A stretch of DNA of 64,000 bases from Pseudomonas sp. RIT-PI-AD (GTDB lineage: Bacteria > Pseudomonadota > Gammaproteobacteria > Pseudomonadales > Pseudomonadaceae): positions 78,497 through 142,496 of the forward strand of contig NZ_JANZKU010000013.1 of assembly GCF_025642785.1 (NCBI RefSeq). The letters run 5' to 3'. Each line of letters opens with the position of its first letter. Position 1 is the first letter of the stretch. The notes beneath the pieces were generated by a model. That model saw only the letters and a list, made by a program, of their open reading frames with translations, had not been told where the DNA came from and made no database searches. Made by a program: the position numbers and the translations under genes. This document shows, piece after piece, positions 24,624 to 33,679 of the stretch.

Positions 24624-25553
24624 ATGGAAGAACTTCAAGGCTGTTTCGACGATTTTCGCCATTCCGACGTCGAGGCGATCGCCACCGTCCGCGGTCATGT
24701 CCTGCAAGCATTGCAACAGCACCTTCTGCAACGCGGCTTCAAACAGTTGATGCCGATTCTGATGTCGCCCATCACCGATCCGTTGAATCACGCGGTATAT
24801 CCCGCGGAAATCCACTATGAAGAGCGGCGCCTGAAACTCACCGCCAGCATGATCTTCCATAAACAACTGGCATTGACCGCAAAAGGCCATGAGCGGATTT
24901 TTATCGTCGCTCCGAACATTCGCCTGGAAAAAGCCGAGATCAAGGATTCGGAGAACCACTTGCTGGAATTCTCCCAATTCGACTTCGAAGTACGCGACGG
25001 CACCATGCATGAAGTCATGGCCCTGATCGAAGGCCTGGTGAAGCACGTGTTCGCCACCGTCGAGCGCGATTGCGCCGCCGAGCTCCAGCAATTGGGCCGC
25101 ACCCTGCCGCGCTACGACGAGGCCTTCCCGATCTACAGCTCGGACGAGCTGCGCGCCGAGCACGGCGACGACTTCGAGAAGATCATGTCGGCGCAGGCAC
25201 GCACGCCCTTCTTCGTGACCAACTACCGCCGCGAGTTCTACGACCGTGAGACCCCCGGCCTGCGCGGCGCCTACAACAACTACGACCTGATCTATCCCGA
25301 GGGCTACGGCGAGGCGCTGTCGGGGGCGGAGCGGGAATTCGAGTACCAGCAGATCCTCTACCGCATGGACGAGCTGTCGATGGACAAGGCGCCCTTCGCC
25401 AACTACCTCGAAGTCGCCCGCCGCGGCCTGCTGCCGGCCAGCGCCGGCGGCGGCCTGGGCATCGAGCGCCTGCTCAAGTTCATCTGCGGCAAACGCCGGA
25501 TCCGCGACGTCTCCCTGTTCGACCGCAGCGTCGGCACCTCCTTCCTGTTCTGA
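24624..25553 (+). CDS. Archaeal-type asparagine synthetase (AspRS-like fold)
   Basis: A 309-residue class II aminoacyl-tRNA-synthetase-like catalytic domain without an anticodon-binding domain. Motif 2 is in F-I-V-A-P-N-I-R-L-E-K-A-E, and motif 3 is G-G-L-G-I-E-R-L-L-K-F. This layout matches the archaeal asparagine synthetase that descended from AspRS, which amidates aspartate through an aspartyl-adenylate. In this operon it may activate or amidate aspartate or a related acid such as 3-methylaspartate. The ATG at 24624 was chosen for the G-G-T-T-G-A-G site and domain start; the frame is open 35 codons upstream. It is the first gene of the nine-gene run. Confidence 0.75.
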   Translation: MEELQGCFDDFRHSDVEAIATVRGHVLQALQQHLLQRGFKQLMPILMSPITDPLNHAVYPAEIHYEERRLKLTASMIFHKQLALTAKGHERIFIVAPNIRLEKAEIKDSENHLLEFSQFDFEVRDGTMHEVMALIEGLVKHVFATVERDCAAELQQLGRTLPRYDEAFPIYSSDELRAEHGDDFEKIMSAQARTPFFVTNYRREFYDRETPGLRGAYNNYDLIYPEGYGEALSGAEREFEYQQILYRMDELSMDKAPFANYLEVARRGLLPASAGGGLGIERLLKFICGKRRIRDVSLFDRSVGTSFLF

Positions 25554-25613
25554 TCGGCCACCCCGTGCCTCTGCCGCGTACCTGCGCGGCGGACGCGCGC
25601 CGGAGATATCGCC

Positions 25614-26678
25614 ATGGCAGCCCCCCTGCGCATCCACTGGTGCTCGCCGCTGGACAGCGGCCAGCAGAAAGCATCGGAAAAGTACAACACCGGCGCGCTC
25701 GACTTCGCCGGCATCGTCGATTTCGCTCAGGAAGCCGAGGCCCTGGGCATCGATTCGCTGCTGATGGGCATCAGCTACCACATGCCCGACCCGCTGCCGA
25801 TGATCGGCGCCCTGGTGCGCGAGACCGAGCGGGTCAACTTCATCCTCGCCTACCGCCCCGGCCTGTTGCCGCCCACGCTGTTCACCCAGATCGTCAACAC
25901 GATTTCCTGGATGTCCGACAAGCGCATCGCGCTGAATCTAGTGGCCGGCATCTCGCCGGACGAGCAGGCCTACTACGGCGATTTCGTTGGCCATGACGGT
26001 CGCTACGAACGCACCTCCGAGTTCCTCGACATCCTCCATCGCTTCTGGAAAGGCGAAACGCCGCTGACCCACCACGGTGAGCATTACCGCATCGAGCAGG
26101 CGCAACTCGGCCTGCCGTTCAAAGACGGCGGCCGGCCGCGCATCTACCTGAGCGGCGCCTCCGAGATCGCCCAGCGCATCGCCGTGCAGCACAGCGATTG
26201 CTGGCTGCGCTACGGCGACACCCCCGAAGGCATCGCCGCCGCCAGCGCCCCGGTGCTCGAAGGCGGCTGCGCGGTGGGCATCCGCATGCACATCCTCGCC
26301 CGCGAGACCCGCGAGGAAGCGCTGGCGGACGTCGAGGCGATGATGGAGAACCCGGACGAACAGCACCGCGAGTGGGTGCGCCAGTTCGTCGGCCGCTGCG
26401 ACTCGGAGGCGGTGAAGACCTCCTTCCGCCTCGCCGACAAGGCCGAGCACGACTGGCTGTCGCCGATGCTCTGGTCCGGCGCGGTGGCCTATCGCGGCGG
26501 CCCGGCGCTCTGCGTGGTGGGCAACTATCAGGAAGTCGCCGACTACCTGTTCGCCTACAAGAAGGCCGGGGTCAGCGAGTTCATTTTCTCCGGCTGGCCG
26601 ACCCGCGACGAAATGCGCCGCTTCTGCCAGCACGTGCTGCCGCGCCTGCGCGCCCTGGAAGCCGCCGAACATGGCTGA
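25614..26678 (+). CDS. LLM-class flavin-dependent oxidoreductase, SsuD-like
   Basis: A 354-residue luciferase-like (beta/alpha)8 protein resembling alkanesulfonate monooxygenase: I-H-W-C-S-P near the N-terminus, Y-R-P-G-L-L-P-P-T-L-F-T, G-R-Y-E-R-T-S-E-F-L-D-I-L, and Y-L-S-G-A-S-E-I-A-Q-R. Such enzymes use reduced FMN and oxygen to oxygenate their substrate, sometimes with C-S cleavage or N-oxidation. It lacks the sulfonate transport neighbours of ssuD, and sits between an asparagine-synthetase-like gene and an MFS gene that overlaps it by eight bases. Here it more likely performs an oxidation in the operon's pathway; the substrate is unknown. Confidence 0.8.
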   Translation: MAAPLRIHWCSPLDSGQQKASEKYNTGALDFAGIVDFAQEAEALGIDSLLMGISYHMPDPLPMIGALVRETERVNFILAYRPGLLPPTLFTQIVNTISWMSDKRIALNLVAGISPDEQAYYGDFVGHDGRYERTSEFLDILHRFWKGETPLTHHGEHYRIEQAQLGLPFKDGGRPRIYLSGASEIAQRIAVQHSDCWLRYGDTPEGIAAASAPVLEGGCAVGIRMHILARETREEALADVEAMMENPDEQHREWVRQFVGRCDSEAVKTSFRLADKAEHDWLSPMLWSGAVAYRGGPALCVVGNYQEVADYLFAYKKAGVSEFIFSGWPTRDEMRRFCQHVLPRLRALEAAEHG

Positions 26679-27891
26679 CGCGCGGGTGTTGCGGCGCTTC
26701 GGCGCCGGCCTGCTGTGCGCCCTGCTGGCGGAACAGACGGTGCTGTTCGCGGTACCCCTGATGATCTTCCAGAGCAGCGGCAACGTCAGTTATTCCGGCG
26801 TGGCCTTCGCCCTGGAGTGGTTGCCCGCCCTGCTCGCCTATCCCTTCGCCGGGCTGCTCGCCGACCGTTTCGGCGGGCGCCTGTTGTTCCGCCGGGCGAA
26901 CGCCGCCCGCGCCGCCTGTCTGGCGCTGACCCTGGGAGTCAGCCTGTGGCGCCCGGAATGGACGGTCTACGCGCTGATCGTCAACGCGGTGCTGCTGTCG
27001 CTGCTGATGGCGCCGGTGCGCATGGCGGTGGAGAAGAGCGTGCCGCTGATCGCCGGCGCGCAACTGGCGCGCTGCCAGTCCCTGGTGCAGAACATGGAGT
27101 TGCTGGCGATGGCCCTGGGCCCGGCGCTGGCGGCCCTGCTCGCGGTGTACACCGGCAAGCTGGCGCTGCTGGGCTTCGCCCTGCTCGCCTTCGCCTCGGC
27201 CGCGCTGTGCTGGCGCGGCCTGCCCAACGCACCCTCGACCAGCCGGGCCGCCGGCGTGCTGCACGACCTCGCCCTGGGCTGGCGCCTGCTGCTGGACAAC
27301 CCGCCGGTGCTGAGCCTGGCGCTGCTCAATTTCACCATCAACCTGGCCTTCGCCGCGGTACTCAGCGCCAACGCCTTCATGATCACCGGCCTGTTCGGCG
27401 CCGCCGACGGCGCCTTCGGCCTGATGAACGCCGGTGCCGGCGCCCTCGGCCTGCTGAATTTCATCCTGGTCCCGCGCCTGCTCGCCTGGATGTCGATCTA
27501 TCGCCTCGGCGCGCTGGGTTTCGGCCTGCTGTGCCTGGGCCTGATCAGCATGGGGCTGGCCAGCGGCGTACTGGCGTATGCGCTGAGTTTCCTGCTGGCG
27601 ATGGGCGGCGGCGCGCTGTTCAACGTGTTCAACCGCACCCAGCGGATCAAGGCCATCGCCCCGGATCACCTGGGCAAGGTGATGGGCCCCTTCTACCTGG
27701 TCAACCTGCTCTCCTATCCGCTCGGCGGCCTGCTCACCGCCAGCATCGGCCACCGCTACGGCGTGCAGCCGCTGGTGCTGAGCCTGGCGCTGTTGCTCAC
27801 GGTGCCCGGCGCCCTGTTGTTCTGCCTGACCACCCGACGCTTCCGCGTCGCGTTGGATCGTCCTTCCCCGGCTATGGAGATTCCGCAATGA
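26671..27891 (+). CDS. MFS transporter, predicted exporter of the pathway product
   Basis: A 406-residue twelve-helix major facilitator protein of the drug-efflux / enterobactin-exporter-like type. The loop 2-3 motif reads G-L-L-A-D-R-F-G-G-R. Helix 7 starts P-V-L-S-L-A-L-L-N-F, and there is a short basic tail. Its start overlaps the LLM gene by eight bases and its stop overlaps the B12-binding gene as ATGA, so it belongs to the same translationally coupled operon. Export of the metabolite, giving self-protection, is the obvious role but is inferred from position. Confidence 0.85.
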   Translation: MADARVLRRFGAGLLCALLAEQTVLFAVPLMIFQSSGNVSYSGVAFALEWLPALLAYPFAGLLADRFGGRLLFRRANAARAACLALTLGVSLWRPEWTVYALIVNAVLLSLLMAPVRMAVEKSVPLIAGAQLARCQSLVQNMELLAMALGPALAALLAVYTGKLALLGFALLAFASAALCWRGLPNAPSTSRAAGVLHDLALGWRLLLDNPPVLSLALLNFTINLAFAAVLSANAFMITGLFGAADGAFGLMNAGAGALGLLNFILVPRLLAWMSIYRLGALGFGLLCLGLISMGLASGVLAYALSFLLAMGGGALFNVFNRTQRIKAIAPDHLGKVMGPFYLVNLLSYPLGGLLTASIGHRYGVQPLVLSLALLLTVPGALLFCLTTRRFRVALDRPSPAMEIPQ

Positions 27892-28343
27892 CGGTAACGC
27901 CCCAGTGTGTGATCGCGACGGTCGAATCCGACTCGCACATGTGGAACCTGGTCTACCTGCAGCTCTGGCTGGCGGAGCACGGCTTCGCGGTGAAGAACCT
28001 CGGCAGTTGCACCCCGGTGGACGACGTGCTCGCCGCCCTCGACCGCGGCCGTCCGAACCTGCTGGTGATCAGCAGCGTCAACGGCCACGGCTACGCCCAG
28101 GGCAAGGCGCTGATCCGCCAGGTACGCCGACTGCACCCCGACCTGCCCTGCGTGATCGGCGGCAAGCTCACCACCTCCGAGGAAGGCACCCTGGCGGTGC
28201 AGCAGGAACTGGTCGCCGCGGGCTTCACCGAGGTGTTCGTCGGGCCCGACGCCATCGAAGCCTTCGGCCGCTTCCTCGACACCCTGCGCGGGGCCCAGGC
28301 GCACCCCGCGCTCACCGTCGCCACCGCCCAGACCTGGGGCTGA
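27888..28343 (+). CDS. Cobalamin-binding subunit, glutamate mutase sigma-like (GlmS/MutS)
   Basis: A 151-residue stand-alone B12-binding Rossmann domain like the small subunit of methylaspartate (glutamate) mutase. The cobalamin motif D-x-H-x-x-G is present as D-S-H-M-W-N, with Asn in place of Gly. The second region V-I-S-S-V-N-G-H-G matches the S-x-L...G-H-G region, and V-I-G-G-K-L the third. Asp and His that position the cobalt remain. Three genes downstream lies its catalytic partner (31122-32381), so the two should form an adenosylcobalamin-dependent mutase. Start overlaps the MFS stop (ATGA). Confidence 0.8.
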   Translation: MTVTPQCVIATVESDSHMWNLVYLQLWLAEHGFAVKNLGSCTPVDDVLAALDRGRPNLLVISSVNGHGYAQGKALIRQVRRLHPDLPCVIGGKLTTSEEGTLAVQQELVAAGFTEVFVGPDAIEAFGRFLDTLRGAQAHPALTVATAQTWG

Positions 28344-28384
28344 GCTTCCGCTCGCTCCTCCCCCCTTCGCAAAGGATCGCCTCG

Positions 28385-29620
28385 ATGCATATCGTCATCG
28401 TCAATCGCTGGCCGCGCTTCCATGACGGACGCCGCTGGGACAACGAACTGACCCGCTACGAAGACTTCATCGACCACGACCGCCACCGCGTCAGCTACGT
28501 GGTCGACGGCCCGGGCGCCGACGGCGTGCTCGCCGCACCGGACCGCATCGCCCATCGGGTGCAAGTCGACGACGTCAACCGCTTCGAGTCGCTGCGCGAC
28601 GCGGTGGCCGAGATCGTCGAGCGGGTCGGCCCGGTGGATCGCCTGGTCGCGCTGTCGGAATTCACCCTGGAGATCGCCGCGCGGGTCCGTGAGGCGCTGG
28701 ACATCCCCGGCCATGGCCCGGCGGAGGTGGCGGTCTACCGCGACAAGGCGCGGATGAAGGAAGTGCTCCAGGAACACGGCATCCCGGTGCCGCGCTTCGC
28801 CCGCTGCACCTCCGCCGAACAGGGGCTGCGCTTCGCCGAGGAGGTGGGCTACCCGTTGATCGTCAAGCCGGTGGACGGCGCGGCGAGCATCGGCGTGGTG
28901 AAGGTGGAAGACGCCGAGGCCCTGGCCCGCCTGCTCGGCGAAGTGGACCTGGCGCGCTACGAAATCGAAGCCTTCATCGAGGGGCAGGTCTACCACATCG
29001 ATGGTTTCACCGACGCCGAGGGCGAGGTGCCCTTCCAGGTGGTGTCGCGCTACCTGAACAGTTGCCTGGACTTCGCCCGCGCCGAACCCCTGGGCTCGGT
29101 GATGCTCCAGGCTTCGCCGCTGCGCGAGCGCATCGAGGCCTTCAGCGAGCGGTGCCTGCGCGCGCTGGCGCTGTGCAATACCGCCTTCCACCTGGAAATC
29201 TTCCTGCGCCCGGACGGCTCGCCGGTGTTCCTGGAGATCGGCGCGCGGGTCGGCGGCAGCGAGGTGCCGCACCTGCTGAACAAGGTGTTCGGGGTCAACC
29301 TCTACGAACACTGGCTGCGCCGCCTGGCCGGGGAAAACCCGCCGCTGCCGCAACGCCAGGGCGACCCCAGCGGCGGCTGGCTGGTGATCCCGAAACCCGC
29401 CCGGTTGCCCTGCCGGGTGCTGGAAGCGCAGTCCCTGCGCGGGCGCCTGCCGACCCTGTGGCGCGAACTGCTGCCGTTGCCCGGGGAGGTCCTCGAGGCC
29501 GGCGGCAGCTACGACGCCCTGCACAGCGGGCGTTTCATCTTCGTCGGCGACGAAGCCGACGTCGAACGGGACATCCGCCACGCCATGCACAGCTTCCATT
29601 TCAGGGCCGAACCGCTATGA
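28385..29620 (+). CDS. ATP-grasp ligase
   Basis: A 411-residue ATP-grasp enzyme. The N-domain begins M-H-I-V-I-V-N-R-W-P. The ATP-binding lysines are in Y-R-D-K-A-R-M-K and Y-P-L-I-V-K-P-V-D-G-A-A-S. The metal-binding acidic region near residue 280 reads F-H-L-E-I-F-L, followed by V-F-L-E-I-G-A-R-V-G-G. Enzymes of this family activate a carboxylate as acyl phosphate and join it to an amine, often making dipeptides. AAAGGATCG upstream gives a fair ribosome site for the ATG at 28385. The stop overlaps the PP-loop gene start (ATGA). Substrates unknown. Confidence 0.82.
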   Translation: MHIVIVNRWPRFHDGRRWDNELTRYEDFIDHDRHRVSYVVDGPGADGVLAAPDRIAHRVQVDDVNRFESLRDAVAEIVERVGPVDRLVALSEFTLEIAARVREALDIPGHGPAEVAVYRDKARMKEVLQEHGIPVPRFARCTSAEQGLRFAEEVGYPLIVKPVDGAASIGVVKVEDAEALARLLGEVDLARYEIEAFIEGQVYHIDGFTDAEGEVPFQVVSRYLNSCLDFARAEPLGSVMLQASPLRERIEAFSERCLRALALCNTAFHLEIFLRPDGSPVFLEIGARVGGSEVPHLLNKVFGVNLYEHWLRRLAGENPPLPQRQGDPSGGWLVIPKPARLPCRVLEAQSLRGRLPTLWRELLPLPGEVLEAGGSYDALHSGRFIFVGDEADVERDIRHAMHSFHFRAEPL

Positions 29621-31119
29621 ACCTCGCTGCCCCCTCGCCGGCCCGCGCGCCGGATGCCGCACTGCTGGACAGCCTGCGCGCCTACTTCAAACCGGTCGAA
29701 CTGGACGCCCTGGAGATCCTCGGCGAACGCCTGCTGGCCGCCGCCGGCGGGCTGGAACGCCTGGCCGACTACAAGCTGATGGTGGCCTACGGCGGCGGCA
29801 AGGACAGTTCCTACACCGTCGCTTTCATGCGCGCCGTGCAACTGCACCTGGCCGAACGCCACGGCCGCACCTTCCGCCTGCGCATCGCCAACATGCGCCA
29901 CGCCGGGGTGCCCGACGCGGTGATGGCGAACATCGACCGGGTCTACCGCGCGCTGGCCCTGTACCACGACCCGCGGGTGGAGATGCTGGTGGTGGATCAT
30001 CGCGAGATCCGCCCGTTCGAGCGTCACCTGCCGTTCCCCGAGGCGGTGCGCGCGATGAACCGCTTCGACGTGCTGATGAACGGCCATCGCACCGCCGGCG
30101 ATGGCCGGCCGACCTTCTGCAACAGCTGCAACCTGGCGGTAGCCGACTTCTACGGGCGCGCCGCCTGGTGGCAGGGCGGAGTCGACGCGGTGGTCACCGG
30201 CGATTCGCGCAAGGAGCAGAAGCACTATTTCACCTGGATCATGCGCCTGGCCCAACGCCTCGGCCTGGACGTCGAGGACTGCCGGCGCCAGGGCTTCCGC
30301 GGCCTGCTGCAAGCCCTCGACGGCGTGGCGCAGAGCTACTTCGTCGAACTGTTCGGCGAGGGCTTCGCCGTCGAACGGGCGGAACGCCGCGTCGCCTGCG
30401 GCAGCGAGGTCGCCGACCCGGACTTCGTCAGCATCTACGACCTGGTCAGCTATCGGGTCGAGGACCACTGGGAGCTGCTCACCGAGTTCCTCGGCTTCCG
30501 CTTCGAGGAACTGGCCTTCAGCTTCACCGAGTCGGATTGCGCCAACCCCATGTTGATGGCGCATTTCCGCGGCCTCAAGGCGCAATACGTGCAGGGCCGG
30601 CACTACCACGAGGGCATCCGCGAGTACCTGGAGCTGGCCCTGGCGCTGATGCGCAAGAAGGAAATCCCCCAGCGCCTGATCGACCTGGCGATGGCCGCCT
30701 ACTCCAGCCCGGCCGGGATCGAGGCGCGCCGCGCCCTGGCCGCAGGCTTCGCCGAAGAGGCCTTCGGCCTGGACGAGATGCAACTGGCCTGCATGCAGTT
30801 CGCCCCCTTCGTCGACGCCGGACGCGAACTGTCCGCGTTCCTCGCCGCCTGCCATCCGCAGCGCCTGGCCGACCTGGCGGACCTGCATGCCCTGCTCGCC
30901 GGTGCCGACGACCACCCGGCGGCCGCCGCCTGGCTGGCGGACGTCAGCGGGCTGCCGCTGGAGGCCCTGCGCAGCCTGTATGCCCATGAGCGGATCGACT
31001 TCGACAGCGACGCCACGCTGATCGCCCGGGTACGCGCCGGCGACCCGCACAAGGGCCGCATCGCCCGCTACGACCCCCGCACCGGCGAAACCCTGGTGGA
31101 AATGGTCTCGGGGCGCTAG
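29617..31119 (+). CDS. PP-loop (N-type) ATP pyrophosphatase family protein
   Basis: A 500-residue protein with a PP-loop near residues 58-64, Y-G-G-G-K-D-S-S, which adenylates substrates by releasing pyrophosphate. A F-C-N-S-C-N pair of cysteines near residue 167 follows, and then T-G-D-S-R-K-E-Q. Relatives include sugar amidotransferase-like and tRNA-thiolation enzymes, which deliver nitrogen or sulfur to an activated carbonyl. The C-terminal 250 residues are helical and unfamiliar. The cysteine pair could bind a metal or carry sulfur. It sits between an ATP-grasp gene (4-base overlap) and the mutase gene (2-base gap). The exact chemistry is unknown. Confidence 0.72.
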   Translation: MNLAAPSPARAPDAALLDSLRAYFKPVELDALEILGERLLAAAGGLERLADYKLMVAYGGGKDSSYTVAFMRAVQLHLAERHGRTFRLRIANMRHAGVPDAVMANIDRVYRALALYHDPRVEMLVVDHREIRPFERHLPFPEAVRAMNRFDVLMNGHRTAGDGRPTFCNSCNLAVADFYGRAAWWQGGVDAVVTGDSRKEQKHYFTWIMRLAQRLGLDVEDCRRQGFRGLLQALDGVAQSYFVELFGEGFAVERAERRVACGSEVADPDFVSIYDLVSYRVEDHWELLTEFLGFRFEELAFSFTESDCANPMLMAHFRGLKAQYVQGRHYHEGIREYLELALALMRKKEIPQRLIDLAMAAYSSPAGIEARRALAAGFAEEAFGLDEMQLACMQFAPFVDAGRELSAFLAACHPQRLADLADLHALLAGADDHPAAAAWLADVSGLPLEALRSLYAHERIDFDSDATLIARVRAGDPHKGRIARYDPRTGETLVEMVSGR

Positions 31120-31121
31120 GC

Positions 31122-32381
31122 ATGCGGACGAGCGATGGCGGCCATTTCCAGCGCTTCATCGAGCGCGCCCGGCTACGCGATGAGTTGGTGGTGCAGCCGC
31201 GCATGGGCTTCGGCGCGCTGCCGGCCATGCGCGCGGGACTGGACGCGGTGGCCGCGCTCCCCTGCAAGGCCATCGGCACCATTACCCTGGACAGCTATAC
31301 CCGCGTCGGCGACTACGCCAGCGCCCTGCGCTGCCTGGCGGAGGGCCAGCCGCTGAATGGCTTCCCGATCGTCAGCCACTCCGTCGAGGCGATCCGCGGG
31401 ATGCTCGATGGCCTCTACGGCGCGGACTTCCCGATCCAGGTACGCCACGGCACCGCGCAGCCCCAACGGGTGTTCCAGCGCATCGCCGAACTCGGCCTGG
31501 ACGCCACCGAAGGCGGCCCGGTGTCCTATTGCATGCCTTACAGCCGGCTGCCCCTGGCCCGCGCCGTCGAGGCCTGGGCGGAGAGCTGCCGGCTGTTCGC
31601 CGACGCCAGCGCCTCCGCCCACATCGAAAGCTTCGGCGGCTGCCTGCTGGGCCAGCTCTGCCCGCCCTCGCTGCTGATCGCCATGGCGTTGCTGGAAGGG
31701 TTGTTCTTCCACCGCTACGGAGTGCGCAGCGTGTCTCTCAGCTACGCCCAGGGCACCTCCATGGCCCAGGACCTGGGCGCGCTGCGCGCCCTGCGCGAAC
31801 TGGCCGGGGAATACCTGGGCGACGGCCATTGGCACGTGGTGGTGTATTCCTACATGGGCGTGTTCCCCGCCACCCTCCACGGCGCCCGCGCGCTGATCTG
31901 CGACAGCGCGCGGCTGGCACGCAAGGCCGGCTGCGAGCGGCTGATCGTCAAGACCATCGCCGAGTCGCGGCAGATCCCCTCGGTGGCGGACAACCTGGAA
32001 GCGCTGGAGATGGCCGCGCGGGTCGCCGGCGAAACCGCGCGGGATGCCGAACCCGCCGCGACCGGCTACTACGAGGAGATCCTCTTCGAGGCGCGCCGGC
32101 TGGTGGACACCGTCCTCGACCTGCACGCCGACCTCGGCGAGGCCCTGACCCGCGCCTTCGCCCGAGGCCTGCTGGACATCCCCTTCTGCCTGCACGCCGA
32201 CAACCCCGGCCGCGCCACCACCCGCATCGACGGCGAAGGCGCGCTGCGTTGGGGCAACGTCGGCGGCCTGCCGCTGCCGCGCAGCAGCGGCCTGTCCAGC
32301 CAGGGCCCGGGCATCCGCTCGGCGGAACTGTTCCAGATGTTGCACTACACGGTGAGCCGCTATGACCAACCCTTGCACTGA
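31122..32381 (+). CDS. Methylaspartate (glutamate) mutase epsilon-like catalytic subunit
   Basis: A 419-residue protein aligning along its length with glutamate mutase subunit E, though shorter than the usual ~480. Landmarks: T-L-D-S-Y-T-R (arginine of the substrate-binding claw), L-N-G-F-P-I-V-S-H-S-V, I-Q-V-R-H-G-T (second arginine), E-G-G-P-V-S-Y-C-M-P-Y, G-Q-L-C-P-P-S-L-L-I-A, and S-L-S-Y-A-Q-G. The known enzyme converts glutamate to 3-methylaspartate with adenosylcobalamin held by the sigma subunit (27888-28343). Separation of the two subunit genes by two unrelated genes is unusual. The next gene overlaps its end by 20 bases. Confidence 0.82.
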   Translation: MRTSDGGHFQRFIERARLRDELVVQPRMGFGALPAMRAGLDAVAALPCKAIGTITLDSYTRVGDYASALRCLAEGQPLNGFPIVSHSVEAIRGMLDGLYGADFPIQVRHGTAQPQRVFQRIAELGLDATEGGPVSYCMPYSRLPLARAVEAWAESCRLFADASASAHIESFGGCLLGQLCPPSLLIAMALLEGLFFHRYGVRSVSLSYAQGTSMAQDLGALRALRELAGEYLGDGHWHVVVYSYMGVFPATLHGARALICDSARLARKAGCERLIVKTIAESRQIPSVADNLEALEMAARVAGETARDAEPAATGYYEEILFEARRLVDTVLDLHADLGEALTRAFARGLLDIPFCLHADNPGRATTRIDGEGALRWGNVGGLPLPRSSGLSSQGPGIRSAELFQMLHYTVSRYDQPLH

Positions 32382-33615
32382 GCCGAACGCCGCCCCGCTG
32401 GTGCTGGTGGACGCCTTCTCCACCGGCGCGCTGCTCGCCCAGGCCCTGGCCACGCGCCGCCCGCTGCTGCACGTGCGCTCGCGCGACGACATGCCGGCGG
32501 CCTTCGCCGCCAGTTGCCCGCGCCACCTGTTCGCCGCCCACTACACGCTGGCGGACGGCGGCGTGCAGCCGCTGATCGCGCGGCTCGCCGCCCACGCGCC
32601 CGCGGCGGTGCTGACCGGCAGCGAATTCGGCGTCGAGCTCGCCGACCGCCTGGCCGCCGGGCTGGGGCTGTTGGGCAACGACCCGGCGCTGTCGACCGCG
32701 CGCCGCGACAAGGCGCTGATGGCCGAGCGGGTCGCCGCGGCGGGCCTGCCGGTGGCCGGGCAACTGCGCACCGAGTCGGCCGCCGAGGCCCTCGCCTGGT
32801 TCGCCGCGCGCCAGGGCGCCAGGGTGGTGGTCAAGCCGCTGGACAGCGCCGGCTCGGACAACGTGTTCATTTGCCAGGACGCCGCCCAGGTGAAGGCCGC
32901 CGTCGAGCGCATCCTCGGCGCCACCAACCTGATGATGCGCGCCAACTCGGCGGTGCTGCTGCAGGACTACCTGGAGGGCGACGAGTACGTGATCAACAGC
33001 GTCAGCCATGCCGGCCGGCACTGGATCAGCGACGTCTGGAAGTGCCGCAAGACGCTCAGCGCCGACGGCCGCAAGATCTACGACTACGAGGACCTGCAGC
33101 CGGCCGACGCCGCCGAGCTGCCGGCCCTGCTCGACTACGCCGAAGGGGTGCTGGACGCCCTCGGCATCGCCTACGGGCCGGCCCACACCGAGCTGATCCT
33201 CACCGCCGCCGGGCCGCGCCTGCTGGAAACCGGCGCGCGCCTGTCCGGGCTGGCCAATCCGGATGCCTTGCAGGCCGCCACCGGCAACGACCAGGTGGCC
33301 CTCACCTGCGCCTGCTACCTGGACCCGCCGCGCCTGGAAGCGACGCCCCGTCGCTACCGGGTGCTGCGCCAGGCGCGCTGCCTGAACCTGATCGCCCATC
33401 GCGGCGGCGCCTTCCCCCGGGCCGCGGTGAGCGCCCGGCTGGAAAGCCTGGAGAGTTTCCAGAGCGCGCGCTTCCGCCTCGCCGAAGGCGCCGCCGGGGT
33501 TCCCACGGTGGACCTGAACAGCTCGCCCGGAGCGGTCTTCCTGGTCCATCCGGACCCTACCCGAATCGCCGCGGACTACCGCGCCTACCGAGACTGGGAG
33601 GCCGCCACGCTGTAA
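32362..33615 (+). CDS. Second ATP-grasp ligase
   Basis: A 417-residue ATP-grasp protein, unlike the first in sequence. R-D-K-A-L-M and [11 protein letters not shown] carry the ATP lysines, E-G-D-E-Y-V-I-N-S is the adenine-loop region, and the metal-binding end reads [12 protein letters not shown]. The pattern resembles L-amino-acid ligases and carnosine-synthase-like enzymes, which form peptide bonds through acyl phosphates. Overlap with the mutase gene by 20 bases indicates one transcript. A CCCCGC-ACAT-GCGGGG hairpin at 33634-33649 lies after its stop, before the PanB-like gene, and may moderate read-through. Confidence 0.82.
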   Translation: MTNPCTEPNAAPLVLVDAFSTGALLAQALATRRPLLHVRSRDDMPAAFAASCPRHLFAAHYTLADGGVQPLIARLAAHAPAAVLTGSEFGVELADRLAAGLGLLGNDPALSTARRDKALMAERVAAAGLPVAGQLRTESAAEALAWFAARQGARVVVKPLDSAGSDNVFICQDAAQVKAAVERILGATNLMMRANSAVLLQDYLEGDEYVINSVSHAGRHWISDVWKCRKTLSADGRKIYDYEDLQPADAAELPALLDYAEGVLDALGIAYGPAHTELILTAAGPRLLETGARLSGLANPDALQAATGNDQVALTCACYLDPPRLEATPRRYRVLRQARCLNLIAHRGGAFPRAAVSARLESLESFQSARFRLAEGAAGVPTVDLNSSPGAVFLVHPDPTRIAADYRAYRDWEAATL

Positions 33616-33679
33616 CGGCGGCGTCCTTCCGAACCCCGCACATGCGGGGCTATCCATCGTCCCGCAGAGGAGCGAAGCC

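Noticed and set aside
26581..27888. Long minus-strand frame rich in Gln and His opposite the MFS gene
   Set aside because: Shadow of the plus-strand transporter, with no conserved motif.
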